Shown here: one piece after another, positions 26,754-36,176 of the stretch
How the letters are laid out: every line of letters starts with the position of its first letter
How positions within the stretch are numbered: position 1 is the stretch's first letter
NCBI GenBank assembly: GCA_016714165.1
Contig: JADJNU010000001.1
Location: 744,001-808,000, forward strand
From: Bdellovibrionales bacterium
GTDB lineage: Bacteria; Bdellovibrionota; Bdellovibrionia; Bdellovibrionales; UBA1609
Length of the DNA stretch: 64,000 nucleotides
Direction of reading: 5' to 3'
Made by a program: the position numbers and the translations under genes
The notes under the pieces: model-generated
The model's database searches: none
The model's input: the letters and a program-made list of their open reading frames with translations, nothing else
Told to the model about the DNA's origin: nothing

Positions 26754-27014
26754 ATGGCTGATAAAAACAAAAAGTACGATGAAAATGTTCCAGGGCGCTA
26801 CTACGTAGATAAGGAGTGCATCGCCTGTGATGCCTGCTGTTTGACGGCGCCAAATCATTTTGGTATGGACCAGAACGATGGGCATGCGTTTGTCGTCGTA
26901 CAGCCCTCTACTCCTGAGCAGGAGGCCTCCTGCAAGGAGGCGATGGATGGCTGCCCCGTCGAAGCCATTGGTAATAATGGAGACGAAGACGAAGGCCTAC
27001 CTTTGACAGTCTAG
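26754..27014 (+). CDS. Single-cluster ferredoxin (4Fe-4S)
   Basis: 86 residues from the ATG at 26754 (MADKNKKYDEN). The Cys pattern CIACDACC (C-x2-C-x2-C) and the distant CPVEAIG give the four ligands of one [4Fe-4S] cluster; an acidic C-terminus (GDEDEGLPLTV) follows. Such small ferredoxins serve as low-potential electron carriers in the cytosol. An upstream in-frame extension of 40 residues has no ribosome site and is unlike ferredoxins, so it is not used. Divergent from prfC. Confidence 0.88.
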   Translation: MADKNKKYDENVPGRYYVDKECIACDACCLTAPNHFGMDQNDGHAFVVVQPSTPEQEASCKEAMDGCPVEAIGNNGDEDEGLPLTV

Positions 27015-27085
27015 CCGTGGAAGTCCCTGGTATCAAAGACCATATCGCCACTTCGGACAGCTAAAACTCAGCAAGGAGCCGTGTG

Positions 27086-27748
27086 ATGATTCATTTTTCA
27101 CTTCACTTCTTAACCTTATTGGCTTGTCTCTTGGGCAATTCTGCCTGGGCCAGCGATTCAGCAAAACCCGAATATGCTCCTGTGGCAAGCGAAGCTGAGC
27201 GAGCAGGCGACCCAAAGTATCTCAGATTTCCAGGCTTTGACCGAATCGAAATCATTGAGGAGGGAAAAGTTAAACCCGAGCTCCTCGCGCTTTTAGAAAC
27301 GGAGAATTGGTCAAAACAAATATCTTCTAAAAATATATCAAAACTCCAGGTACGAAGTTTTGATCTTAAACACGCTGATATTAAGACAGTCGGCCCGATT
27401 GTTGTCGTACCCTTTGTCGTGAGCGTACTTTTCAAGGAAAGCGGTCCTTCGACCCCGCTGAGTCTTGTTCAGGGCACGATCAATTCCGAAGGATATATTA
27501 TTTTGGTGGTTCATAAAAAAAGTGGAAAGATTATCGACCTTCAAATAACTCAGTTTTTCGATGATACCGACATTCAAAAATTGGGCAGAGAACTTGAGTA
27601 CATCGACCAGTACGATGGTCAATTCATTTTGGGCGTCGTGCCTCCCATTCTGAAAAACTATTTTTCGCAGAACGAAAATCTGACCAGATTGATTCAAATC
27701 ATTGAAAGCATTGGCGACACTGGCTCTCAGGTGATGACCAGACTTTGA
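27086..27748 (+). CDS. Exported hypothetical protein
   Basis: 220 residues from the ATG at 27086, 7 bases after AAGGAG (a GTG one codon earlier is too close). Sec signal MIHFSLHFLTLLACLLGNSAWA with likely cleavage after SAWA. The mature protein has a charged start and several beta-strands (VGPIVVVPFVVSVLF, GYIILVVHKKSGKIIDLQI). No domain recognised. Possibly a periplasmic adaptor. It lies before a gene for another exported protein, with a purine repeat between. Confidence 0.65.
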   Translation: MIHFSLHFLTLLACLLGNSAWASDSAKPEYAPVASEAERAGDPKYLRFPGFDRIEIIEEGKVKPELLALLETENWSKQISSKNISKLQVRSFDLKHADIKTVGPIVVVPFVVSVLFKESGPSTPLSLVQGTINSEGYIILVVHKKSGKIIDLQITQFFDDTDIQKLGRELEYIDQYDGQFILGVVPPILKNYFSQNENLTRLIQIIESIGDTGSQVMTRL

Positions 27749-27971
27749 TAGCAAATTAGCCTGAACAGAAATAGGCCTAAGACACAGGCTCAGACACAGA
27801 GAGATATATATACAGAGAGAGAGAGAAGGGCCCTCTTTTTTACGGGACTCAGGAATATATTCTCCGTGAATGTTCTATCCGTTGACACGGCGTCCGGCGG
27901 AGTTTAAGAGTCAGTCGAAATCTCAAACCCCGTTACAGACTCGATTTACGGGCCTTTCAGAGGAGTGTCAC

Positions 27972-29687
27972 TTGAGCAAGAGACGACGAACTAAGTTGGC
28001 TTATATTTTTATTGTCCTAAACATCAGCGCCGCCATAGGGCTGACCTCTCCCAGCTTTGGAAAGGGGTCTTCTAGTTCGGGCTCAAGAGGCGGAGGAGGA
28101 GTCAGGATGTCTCCTTCGAGACCCCTCTCCCTCTCAAAACCCCCATTGCGGCCGTCCTATACCGGCAATTCTCCAGGAGGAGGTGGAGCAAGCCGCCAAA
28201 CCATCGGATCTTCGCCAGGTCAAGGTCACCAACTGCAGAAGCCAACATATGTGGCCACAAAATTGCGATCTGGACCCGATTCCTCTAAAAATATCCCAGG
28301 CCTGGGCAACTCTACTGTCACCGCAGAACAACTCCGAGCCTCTCCTCCAAAAACTGTTCAAGCTCCAGGCGGCGGGATACCAAATCGCTCTGGTCTAACG
28401 ACGAAAAGAGGCTATTTGAGCCCCTCCTATGGAGTGGGAGGGTTTTTGCCATTATTCTTTTGGGTCTCATTTTTTAGTCATAGTCAGAGCCACAGCTCAT
28501 CGTCTCCTCAACCGCTGACCGATCGATATCAGGATGGAGAATTTGGCTCGGATGAAGTCAACTCCCTTCCTGAGTGGATTCAGGCCTCTTTGCGTTTGAT
28601 GCACTCTCAGAAAGAAGGCGTTTTTCCATCAGATATCACGATCGAACCACTTGAAGGTGATGATCGGAGTTTTGAAGATCAGATTTTAGATCTACTAAAA
28701 GAAAAGCAAGAAGTTGAATCATCATCCAAAACAATCACTGCGGTCACCAAGGCCTTTGAACTTGTGCCCGAGTACGAGGCCAAGATTAAGTCCGCTCAGA
28801 CCCAGATTGACGAGACCTCCCGGTCCGCGCAGGAGGTTCAAAGTCAAGCAGATGAGACGATCCGTTTGCTCACAGAAACAATGAAAGCAAAGGAGACCTT
28901 ACGAGAGAAATCCCCCGTTCTTTGTTTTTTTGATTGGACCTGCGAACAATGGATCATTTCAAGCGAAATTGAAACTGAAAAAGAATTGAAATTTAAACAT
29001 CAGAATCTTCTAAATCGGAAATTTGAATGGAATTCTAGCCAGATTAAGCTAAAAGCCAATCTCGTGGCATATCAAGAGAAACTGCGAAAAAATCAAGACC
29101 TCCTCCGACAAGAGGGCACAGAAACCGAAGAACACTATAAACTGAAAATAGCTGCTCTGGAACAACTCAAGAATCGGATTCTTGATCTTCAGCAGAGAAT
29201 TGAAAAACCACAGGGCTTTGTTTTGTGGAATTCAGCCGCAGGCATACAGGACATCCCGAATCTCAAGTCCTGCCCTGCCGGCCAGATTTTCATTTTTAAA
29301 GTTTCGCAAGAGGGTGTACTGGCAAAAGACAATCCGCTATTTAGAGAAGCTGTGGCGGATAATATCAAGCCTCGTCCTGAAGTGGCAGATTTGGTCGTCT
29401 GCCTTGATGAGTCGAAGCGAGTAAAGAGCATCCATATCGTACAAGATAAAAGGGAGATCTATTTTTCTAAAATCGAACGCAATGACGACTCTCAAATCTC
29501 AAGCCTTACGATCTCGAATTCGGACAAGGAGCTAGAGCGGCACAGTTGGATCCCACAGAAGGAAGGCATTATTCGATACATCATTCGATTTACTCACAAG
29601 GATAAGGCAGTGGAAATCTATTCGGACATTAACCCCGATAAGATTGAAATTGAGGCTGAATCCGAAGAACCCACCACATCGAATTGA
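27972..29687 (+). CDS. Exported coiled-coil protein with Gly/Ser-rich N-terminus
   Basis: 571 residues. The TTG at 27972 has AGGAG 6 bases upstream and is followed by a signal peptide (KRRRTKLAYIFIVLNISAAIGLTSPSFG); an earlier in-frame start lacks a site. Mature part: a Gly/Ser/Pro-rich region with GSSSSGSRGGGG, a hydrophobic patch (GGFLPLFFWVSFFS), a 150-residue coiled-coil region (KAFELVPEYEAKIKSAQTQ and following), then a beta-rich C-terminal domain. A CFFDWTC pair could form a disulfide. No known family. It overlaps the CPBP gene by TTGA, so the two are probably cotranscribed. Confidence 0.65.
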   Translation: MSKRRRTKLAYIFIVLNISAAIGLTSPSFGKGSSSSGSRGGGGVRMSPSRPLSLSKPPLRPSYTGNSPGGGGASRQTIGSSPGQGHQLQKPTYVATKLRSGPDSSKNIPGLGNSTVTAEQLRASPPKTVQAPGGGIPNRSGLTTKRGYLSPSYGVGGFLPLFFWVSFFSHSQSHSSSSPQPLTDRYQDGEFGSDEVNSLPEWIQASLRLMHSQKEGVFPSDITIEPLEGDDRSFEDQILDLLKEKQEVESSSKTITAVTKAFELVPEYEAKIKSAQTQIDETSRSAQEVQSQADETIRLLTETMKAKETLREKSPVLCFFDWTCEQWIISSEIETEKELKFKHQNLLNRKFEWNSSQIKLKANLVAYQEKLRKNQDLLRQEGTETEEHYKLKIAALEQLKNRILDLQQRIEKPQGFVLWNSAAGIQDIPNLKSCPAGQIFIFKVSQEGVLAKDNPLFREAVADNIKPRPEVADLVVCLDESKRVKSIHIVQDKREIYFSKIERNDDSQISSLTISNSDKELERHSWIPQKEGIIRYIIRFTHKDKAVEIYSDINPDKIEIEAESEEPTTSN

Positions 29688-30571
29688 TTTCGATGAGAAG
29701 TGTAGATGTGTATCTAATTCCGTACTTGTTTCTCCTGCTTTCTATTGGCTTTGCATGGAGATCTGCAACTCGAAATGCCCTTATTGCAATTGCCGGTGCG
29801 GTTGCGAGCGGCCTCATCCTTCAAATACTTGAGCCACTTGCACTCGTGGGCATCGCTGCATTGGGCCTAAGCATTTGGGTTCCTCATTCAAAGCTGATAC
29901 GAGGGAGCACGGGAGGGATGAGTCGATTCCTTAGTTACGGACTTTTTTTGATCCTTGCCGTTTTGATGCTCAATCACTTAGCTCCCGGATTCAATAATCT
30001 CAGAATGATTGAAAGCCTCCGATTCTCTGAGGATTCAAAACCATTTACGATGTACCTGAATTTCGACAAGACGATAGTTGGGATTTTCATTCTCCTATTT
30101 TTTCTAAGGAAACGAAGAGAACAATCATTCACATTCAAGAGGAGCTTTTATTTGAGCGTAGGCCGAACCTTGATTGCGCTTCTCTCCGTTCTGATTCCGA
30201 TCTCCCTTCTTACACAATACGTTCGCGTCGATCTTAAACTCCCCGATCAGACCTGGATTTGGGCTCTCAATAATTTATTTTTTGTTTGCTTCGCCGAAGA
30301 GGCATTTTTTCGCGGATTTCTCCAGAAGGGTTTGACGAGTCTTTTGCCAAAAACGCGATCCATGTCGATCCTATCGGTAACTTTGGCTGCGGCGATGTTT
30401 GGACTCGCTCACTTTAAGGGCGGGGCATCCTATGTCTTGCTCTCTTCAATTGCGGGTCTTTTTTACGGATATATCTACCAAAAGACGGACCGGATTGAAT
30501 CCTCCATCCTTGTTCATTTTGGATTAAATGCTATTCATTTTTTGTTCCTGAGCTATCCGGCCCTCGTCTAA
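29684..30571 (+). CDS. CPBP family intramembrane metalloprotease
   Basis: 295 residues (TTG at 29684) or 292 (ATG at 29693); neither start has a clear ribosome site, and the gene is coupled to the preceding stop. Eight or so hydrophobic segments. The family signature is complete: EEAFFRG (about 205-211), FGLAHF (about 241) and HFGLNAIH (about 282), the glutamates and histidines that bind zinc in the membrane. CPBP proteases cleave prenylated or other membrane-embedded substrates; in bacteria many process or protect against peptides. Substrate unknown, but the exported coiled-coil neighbour is a candidate partner. Confidence 0.9.
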   Translation: MISMRSVDVYLIPYLFLLLSIGFAWRSATRNALIAIAGAVASGLILQILEPLALVGIAALGLSIWVPHSKLIRGSTGGMSRFLSYGLFLILAVLMLNHLAPGFNNLRMIESLRFSEDSKPFTMYLNFDKTIVGIFILLFFLRKRREQSFTFKRSFYLSVGRTLIALLSVLIPISLLTQYVRVDLKLPDQTWIWALNNLFFVCFAEEAFFRGFLQKGLTSLLPKTRSMSILSVTLAAAMFGLAHFKGGASYVLLSSIAGLFYGYIYQKTDRIESSILVHFGLNAIHFLFLSYPALV

Positions 30572-30612
30572 ACTCTTAATAAGGAAGCTTCAGAAAGAGC
30601 CCTCCGAACGCC

Positions 30613-31461
30613 TCAGAAGGTATCAGTGAGCTCTTCTCCCACTCGCACCGTTACAGGTTCGCCCGGCCTAATTTCAGAACGAAAAAAACCAGGTGGGTAA
30701 AGCATGACCACCGTGCTGCCCATATGAAAAATTCCTAGTTCTTCGCCAGGAATCAATTCTTGTGGGGGATCGTAATTTTTTTCGATAATTTGGCGAGAAG
30801 AGCATTGATTGGTCTGCAATTCGGGATCAAAACTGACCGTCATCTTTCCCACGTTTGTGGCCCCTACCATGATGAGAGCTACCGTTCCTCTCTGAGTCTG
30901 TATGTTAAAGATCAACCGCTCATTTCGAGCAAATAACCTGGCGATATGGTTGACACTCCAATTGTTCACGGGCCACAGATTTCCTGGAATATATTTAAGA
31001 CTCTTTACAAATCCATGCACCGGAGAATGCACCCGGTGATAATCAGTTGGACAAAGGTAGTAAGTGAGGTAATGTCCACCCTCCCATTTCGCAGAAGCTT
31101 CCGAATCACTCAAAAAATCCTCAACCAAGTAAGATACACCCTTCACCTGAAACAACAGCCCTTTTTCAATCCTTCCTCTTTGAGTCAAACTTGAATCAGC
31201 CGGATGAACAACATCACCATTTGAAGGCCGAAGCCCTGGTCTCAACTTTCGAGTGAACAACTCCCCAATACTCAAATAGGATTCTATCGGCAGCTCTGCC
31301 TCCTGCAAATTGATTCGATACCTCTTTGCAAACCAACGCACAGTCCACAAAGACAGGGGGGGAGGCAGTCGAAGATGAACAAGCCTACCCACCCAATAGC
31401 TCATTAAATTTTTTGGGATCAAGAATAACAGGCGGCCAATGAAATGATCTTTGTATCTCAT
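30613..31461 (-). CDS. psd: Phosphatidylserine decarboxylase
   Basis: 282 residues, normal proenzyme size. The self-cleavage site is the G-S-T in MGSTVVMLYPP near residue 247; the Asp of HPADS (about 88) and His of YHRVHSP (about 142-145) complete the charge relay. Auto-cleavage makes a beta chain and a pyruvoyl-bearing alpha chain that converts phosphatidylserine to phosphatidylethanolamine at the inner membrane. N-terminal hydrophobic stretch LLFLIPKNLMSYWVGRLV helps membrane association. Isolated gene, convergent with the CPBP gene. Confidence 0.96.
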   Translation of the reverse strand: MRYKDHFIGRLLFLIPKNLMSYWVGRLVHLRLPPPLSLWTVRWFAKRYRINLQEAELPIESYLSIGELFTRKLRPGLRPSNGDVVHPADSSLTQRGRIEKGLLFQVKGVSYLVEDFLSDSEASAKWEGGHYLTYYLCPTDYHRVHSPVHGFVKSLKYIPGNLWPVNNWSVNHIARLFARNERLIFNIQTQRGTVALIMVGATNVGKMTVSFDPELQTNQCSSRQIIEKNYDPPQELIPGEELGIFHMGSTVVMLYPPGFFRSEIRPGEPVTVRVGEELTDTF

Positions 31462-31557
31462 ATCTTGAAGAGTTCACTCATCCAGATCCTTGAGTCAAGT
31501 GAACACAACAACACAGGCCAGCGCGCTAAAACCCTCTTCTTTTAAACAATTTGCCAA

Positions 31558-31896
31558 TCACTGCCCAGTTTGGCCGCTGGAACTTCCCGTCTGACCATCA
31601 TGTCGTTGACGATGAATTCTCTCAGACTGCCGATCCTGGAGCTGCTCGAGTCTTTGAGCTTCATTCGCATCCACAACACCATCTTGTTCTGCGCGCGTCT
31701 GAGCCCTTTCCACTCGCTGCTGTCCTCGTTCCAATCTTCTCCTCTCCGCTTCGTTTAGCTGAGAATTTGCGGTTCCCTGATCCAGGCGCTGTCGTTGCCG
31801 ATCCTGCCTTCGCTGATCCCTTCTTTCTTGACCGCTTGCAATTGTCGAAACAAAAACCATCATCGCTATAAAAGCCGTTAAACTCGTTTGACTCAC
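31558..31896 (-). CDS. Small exported Arg/Gln-rich protein
   Basis: 112 residues from a GTG at 31896 with AGGAG 7 bases upstream. Signal peptide SLTAFIAMMVFVSTIASG, then a highly polar mature part: QERRDQRRQDRQRQRL, an EF-hand-like loop (EQDGVVDANEAQRLEQL) and an RHDG end. The DxxGxxxxxE pattern between two helices suggests an EF-hand-like calcium site, an inference only. Predicted helical. Similar small Arg/Gln-rich periplasmic proteins are common in many proteobacteria. Function unknown. Confidence 0.65.
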   Translation of the reverse strand: MSQTSLTAFIAMMVFVSTIASGQERRDQRRQDRQRQRLDQGTANSQLNEAERRRLERGQQRVERAQTRAEQDGVVDANEAQRLEQLQDRQSERIHRQRHDGQTGSSSGQTGQ

Positions 31897-32202
31897 TTTT
31901 GACTCCTGTCATTGTTAAAAAGCTTCAACTAGGTCATCTCTCTTCTTAAGACCCTGACCCTGCAGCTTTTGTGCCTTATGTAAGGGCGCAACCCAATGAT
32001 AATATTGGACTTACTGGGACTCAAGTGGCCAAACTATAGCCAGACGTCGTTTCTCTTTCAAATCTGGCCTTCCGGCGAGGTTTATTGAATTCATAAAGTC
32101 GCAGTACGTTAGAGCTGATCAATGATTGAACAGAGATAGAAAAGAGGAAAGAGGAATAGCGGGGCCTCGATCTCCAAAAAGCCTGGGTTTCATGTAGGAT
32201 GT
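31897..32202. other. Intergenic, nothing recognised
   Basis: About 300 bases between the divergent small exported protein and the FAD oxidoreductase. A weak inverted repeat (CCAAT-N6-ATTGG, near 31993-32008) is the only structure seen. Confidence 0.4.
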
Positions 32203-33744
32203 GTGCTACGGAAAAACATGAGTCGAATTTTTCACAATATCAAATTAGGAATAGACGAAGATTTGGAGGAAAAACTCTCCTGGCTTGTCCCTCATTATAG
32301 CAGTTACCATATTATGCGCCAATCAGTCGATGCTCGAAGGCGCCATTCTCCTCATCTCATTTATTCGGTGGAAGTATTCGAAGAAAATGAATCGCCCCCA
32401 GACTCCACGATAAAGCTCGAAAAAGTCTCTTTTAAGGGCGACCCCGTGATTATCATTGGTTCGGGTCCTGCCGGCTTATTTGCAGCCTTGCGATTACTCG
32501 AAAGAGGAATCCCTTGCCGAATCTTTGAACGAGGCTCTGATTGCGTGAAACGCCTCAAGGCGATCAATCACTTCTGGCGCTACGGTGAGCTCGACCATCG
32601 AAACAACGTCTGCTACGGAGAGGGCGGGGCCGGTTTGTATTCCGATGGCAAACTCATCACTCGAATCAAAAGCCCCCATATTCCCTACGTTATGCAAAAG
32701 CTCGTCGAATTTGGAGCTCCATCTGAGATCCTCTATTTGGCCAATCCCCACGTTGGATCAGATCGCATCAGGCGGGTCATTCCTCAGCTCCGACAGCACC
32801 TACTCAAATTGGGATGCGAGATTTTTTTTGATACTCGAATCACCGAGCTACTCACCGAAAACAAAATGATCACGGGGGTAAAGACTGAGCATGGCCAAAG
32901 CTTTCGAGGCCAACAAGTCATCCTGGCGACAGGTCACAGCGCAGGGGATGTTTTCGATCACCTTCTCGATTTGGGAGTGTCAATGGAGGGCAAGTCCTTC
33001 GCCGTCGGCTTGAGAATTGAACACCCTCAAAAATGGATTGATCAAATTCAATTTCGCGAATTTGCAGGACATCCCAAATTGGGAGCGGCGAACTACAAAC
33101 TTGCGGCTCATCGCGAGGAGGAGAACACAGGAGTTTATAGCTTTTGCATGTGTCCCGGCGGATACGCTCTCTCCAGCGGCACCGAAGCTGACGGCATTGT
33201 CGTCAATGGGATGAGCAACTACCGACGAAACTCCGCCTTTGCCAATTCGGCCATTGTGGTCACAGTTGATTTTAAAAAGAGTTTTGCGGGAGATCTAATG
33301 GGAGGGATGAAGTGGCGTCGCTCACTGGAACAGGCGGCCTTTCTCGCCGTCCAAAATGAAGGCGGAGGACGAGCTCTTCCCGTGCAAAGGGTGACAGATT
33401 TCCTCAATCAAAAGAGAGGCCCCGCAATTCCATCTTCCTCACCCAGCGGAGTTATTCCCGTGCGTCTCGATGAACTTCTCCCGTCGAATATTTGTGAATC
33501 CCTCGCCTGGGGTCTCGAATCCTTTGAAAAAGCAATGAAGGGATTTGTCAGCCCTGAGGCCCAATTTCATGGCATTGAATCACGAACATCTTGCCCATTG
33601 AGAATCACCCGGGACCCACAATCTCTTCAATCCATTAGCCACGCGGGCCTTTACCCAACAGGAGAAGGCGCTGGATACGCAGGCGGAATAACCAGTGCTG
33701 CTTGCGATGGCATCAAGGTCGCCGAAGCTATTGCGAGTCTTTAA
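32203..33744 (+). CDS. FAD-dependent oxidoreductase (COG2509-type)
   Basis: 513 residues (GTG) or 508 (ATG at 32218); ribosome site weak for both. An N-terminal 80-residue domain is followed by the Rossmann FAD motif VIIIGSGPAGLFAALRLLERG and the ERG/NNVCYGEGGAGLYSDGKL segment that is diagnostic for the COG2509 family; the C-terminal GLYPTGEGAGYAGGITSAACDGI is the second FAD contact. The family is annotated as uncharacterised dehydrogenase; the redox partner and substrate are unknown. Convergent with scpB, with which it overlaps by 17 bases at the 3' ends. Cytosolic. Confidence 0.9.
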   Translation: MLRKNMSRIFHNIKLGIDEDLEEKLSWLVPHYSSYHIMRQSVDARRRHSPHLIYSVEVFEENESPPDSTIKLEKVSFKGDPVIIIGSGPAGLFAALRLLERGIPCRIFERGSDCVKRLKAINHFWRYGELDHRNNVCYGEGGAGLYSDGKLITRIKSPHIPYVMQKLVEFGAPSEILYLANPHVGSDRIRRVIPQLRQHLLKLGCEIFFDTRITELLTENKMITGVKTEHGQSFRGQQVILATGHSAGDVFDHLLDLGVSMEGKSFAVGLRIEHPQKWIDQIQFREFAGHPKLGAANYKLAAHREEENTGVYSFCMCPGGYALSSGTEADGIVVNGMSNYRRNSAFANSAIVVTVDFKKSFAGDLMGGMKWRRSLEQAAFLAVQNEGGGRALPVQRVTDFLNQKRGPAIPSSSPSGVIPVRLDELLPSNICESLAWGLESFEKAMKGFVSPEAQFHGIESRTSCPLRITRDPQSLQSISHAGLYPTGEGAGYAGGITSAACDGIKVAEAIASL

Positions 33745-35092
33745 AGACCTCCAAATCCTTCTCAAAATTATCGAAGGAGACGTTTCCGATTTTGGACGAA
33801 GGTTTTTTGTCAGCGGTCTTCACTGGAAGACTCTCCCACGATTCCTTTTCGTCTGGCTGCTTTCCAGTATCAAAAAAGGTATCAAAGGCTGTTTCGATCT
33901 CAAGCTCAATCGATGAAGTGTCCTCCTCCTGTGATTTTGCAGAACTAACATCGGCGGCCGCCGGACTCACAATCTCAGAAGCTGCTTTGGCCTCTTCCAG
34001 GGACTTCTCATAGCGCTCGAGCCACTTTCTGTCTTTGGCTTCAACAACATCACCAAGTGTAATGGCATCGCGAATATCCTGAGCCCTTTCTCTGTCGCGC
34101 TTTTCTTTGGCCCTCAATTTCTCTTCTTCAAAGAAATTTGATGAGGTCGTGATAACTTCCAACTCTGAAGATATTTTCAATAACTCTTCTTCACCTTCGG
34201 AATAGGAGAATCCTGCCTCTCGCGACAAATCACCCGTGATATCCTCAAGTCGCTCATTTTTCTGATCAAACTCAGACATCTCGCCGATGCCCTCTGGAAT
34301 CAACTCATCAATTTCGCTAAGCGATGGCAACTCACGAATATTTCTCAACCCAAAGGTTTCCAAAAACTTACGCGTCGTCGCATAAAGCATCGGTTTGCCA
34401 GGCAATTCACTTTTTCCAGCGAAATTAACCAAAGACTTTTCCATTAAACCACGCAGGAGGTGCCCGGATTCAACACCCCTGATTTCGTCAATCCCCCCTT
34501 TTGTCACCGGTTGTTTGTAGGCAACTATCGCCATCACTTCAAGCGCTGGACCTGAGAGTTTGAACGGACGCGTTTTCACCATGCGCCGCAAGTAGGGAAG
34601 ATTATCAATTTTCGTTCGAACTTGAAAGCCACTGTTGATTTCTTCAATTGTTACCCCACGCCTCACACCGGCAAATTCTACAGCCAATTGGTCGATGGCC
34701 CAACGAATTTGCTTTGAGGTTACAGTCGTCCCTTTAAAGACTTGTCTCATCTGAGCCATTGATATTGGCTTTTCGGTGGAGAACAATAGACTCTCAACAA
34801 TTGAAATGATCCGATCATCCTCAATAAACTCGGCATCCTCTACCGCTGCCGACTCAAATCCTTCCAGCTCCGTGCCCTCTGCTGAAAATTGGGAAGCTTC
34901 ATCTTCAGGGGACAAGTCAGAATCGTCCTGCTCCTCGCTATCAGCAAGGATGACAACCTCTTCATCCAGAAGCGAGTCCTCTAGACTCAGAGACGGATTT
35001 CTTTCAAACTCAGCCCAACTGTCTAATTCCGAGTGAGCACTTTCTTTGTTCTCGTCCTTTGCGCCGTCCTTATTTTCGCCATCCTTATTCAT
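33728..35092 (-). CDS. scpB: Segregation and condensation protein B with long acidic extensions
   Basis: 454 residues; ATG at 35092 is 6 bases after AAGGTGG, the earlier ATG abuts it. The winged-helix core (about 90-265) contains IISIVESLLFSTEKPIS, FQVRTK, LSGPALEVMAIVAYKQPVTKGGIDEIRGV and ATTRKFLETFGL, all typical of ScpB. Typical ScpB is about 200 residues: here an acidic 90-residue N-terminal and a 190-residue charged C-terminal extension are added. ScpB dimers bind ScpA and the SMC ATPase for chromosome condensation. It begins 11 bases after scpA. Confidence 0.93.
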   Translation of the reverse strand: MNKDGENKDGAKDENKESAHSELDSWAEFERNPSLSLEDSLLDEEVVILADSEEQDDSDLSPEDEASQFSAEGTELEGFESAAVEDAEFIEDDRIISIVESLLFSTEKPISMAQMRQVFKGTTVTSKQIRWAIDQLAVEFAGVRRGVTIEEINSGFQVRTKIDNLPYLRRMVKTRPFKLSGPALEVMAIVAYKQPVTKGGIDEIRGVESGHLLRGLMEKSLVNFAGKSELPGKPMLYATTRKFLETFGLRNIRELPSLSEIDELIPEGIGEMSEFDQKNERLEDITGDLSREAGFSYSEGEEELLKISSELEVITTSSNFFEEEKLRAKEKRDRERAQDIRDAITLGDVVEAKDRKWLERYEKSLEEAKAASEIVSPAAADVSSAKSQEEDTSSIELEIETAFDTFFDTGKQPDEKESWESLPVKTADKKPSSKIGNVSFDNFEKDLEVFKDSQ

Positions 35093-35103
35093 GATCATCC
35101 ACC

Positions 35104-36084
35104 TTATCTCATTTGATCTTTTTGAAAATCCTCTTCAATGAGCTTCTTCTCTTCCTCAAGAATCTCTTCGTCTGTGGCTCCATCCTCCACTGAAATCTCG
35201 GCCTCTGGCGACTCAGAGGAAGGACGATCTGCCATGAGCTTGTCCGCACCTTCTTCAGGATCAATTGAAATCCCCTGTTGAGCCTCTACAAGAAGCTGTT
35301 CTGCAACCTCCGCCGAATGAGCATTATCGTAATCTTCCACTCGTGCAATCACATCGCGGTCGACGGCATTCTTAGCCTGAATCCGAATTTCTGCCTGATC
35401 ATCAGCCTGAAACAAAGAAATAAATCCCATTTTTGCCAACTCTAGCAGCGAAATAAAGGTCACTAAAATTTGATTGCTTCTTTTTTTCTCCTGAGCGTCA
35501 ATTAAATCAAAAAAACCGACAATCTTGCCAATAATTAAGACGTCCTTGATTTGCAAAATCCTCTCGGAAATAGACAGCAGGGCCTCTGCCACAAAATGAA
35601 CACCCTTTTTCATATTTCGAACAGTGGACCGGTAAGAGGAGATCAGCGCAAACAATGCGTTTTCCTCAACAAGAATTTCACCCACGTCTGGAGATCCCAG
35701 ATCAAGTCTCTCACCTCTTAAAAATAAATCACGTCCCACCAGAGGGCGCTCATTGAGCCTGTGAGCTGCATCTTGATACTTTTGGTATTCGAAGAGCTTT
35801 GAAACGAGCTCCTTGCGAGGATCCTCATCTTGATCAACTTCTCCCGACTCATTGTACTGAGGTAGAAGTAGCTTTGACTTGATTTGAATTAAGGTTGCGG
35901 CCATTGCCACAAACTCACCAGCGTTTTCCAAATCAAGATTCTTCATTGCCTTAATAAACTCAAGATACTGGGAGGTTATCTGATGAATATTAATATCAAA
36001 AATATCCATCTCTTCCCGACGGATAAGATGGAGAAGAAGAGCCAATGGACCTTCGAATCTCTCGAGATGAATAACAAGACTCAA
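35104..36084 (-). CDS. scpA: Segregation and condensation protein A (kleisin)
   Basis: 326 residues, TTG start with GAGGA 7 bases upstream. The N-terminal FEGPLALLLHLIRREEMDIFDINI helix and FVAMAATLIQIKSKLLLP are the SMC-binding part; the middle holds FVAEALLSISERIL and the C-terminal winged helix ISLLELAKMGFISLFQADDQAEI follows, with an added acidic tail of about 80 residues. Kleisin subunit that bridges SMC heads. First gene of the scpAB pair; the M50 protease gene ends just upstream on the same strand, an arrangement widespread in bacteria. Confidence 0.95.
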   Translation of the reverse strand: MSLVIHLERFEGPLALLLHLIRREEMDIFDINIHQITSQYLEFIKAMKNLDLENAGEFVAMAATLIQIKSKLLLPQYNESGEVDQDEDPRKELVSKLFEYQKYQDAAHRLNERPLVGRDLFLRGERLDLGSPDVGEILVEENALFALISSYRSTVRNMKKGVHFVAEALLSISERILQIKDVLIIGKIVGFFDLIDAQEKKRSNQILVTFISLLELAKMGFISLFQADDQAEIRIQAKNAVDRDVIARVEDYDNAHSAEVAEQLLVEAQQGISIDPEEGADKLMADRPSSESPEAEISVEDGATDEEILEEEKKLIEEDFQKDQMR

Positions 36085-36176
36085 AGCAAATTCCTCACTT
36101 CAAAATTCTAATTAATGACACAAACCAGCATCAATTGAATCAAGAGATCCTGGAATTGGCAATCAAACATCTTACT

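Noticed and set aside
27799..27829. AT/AG purine repeat as a regulatory site
   Set aside because: Simple sequence with no symmetric motif or conserved spacing; no evidence for function.
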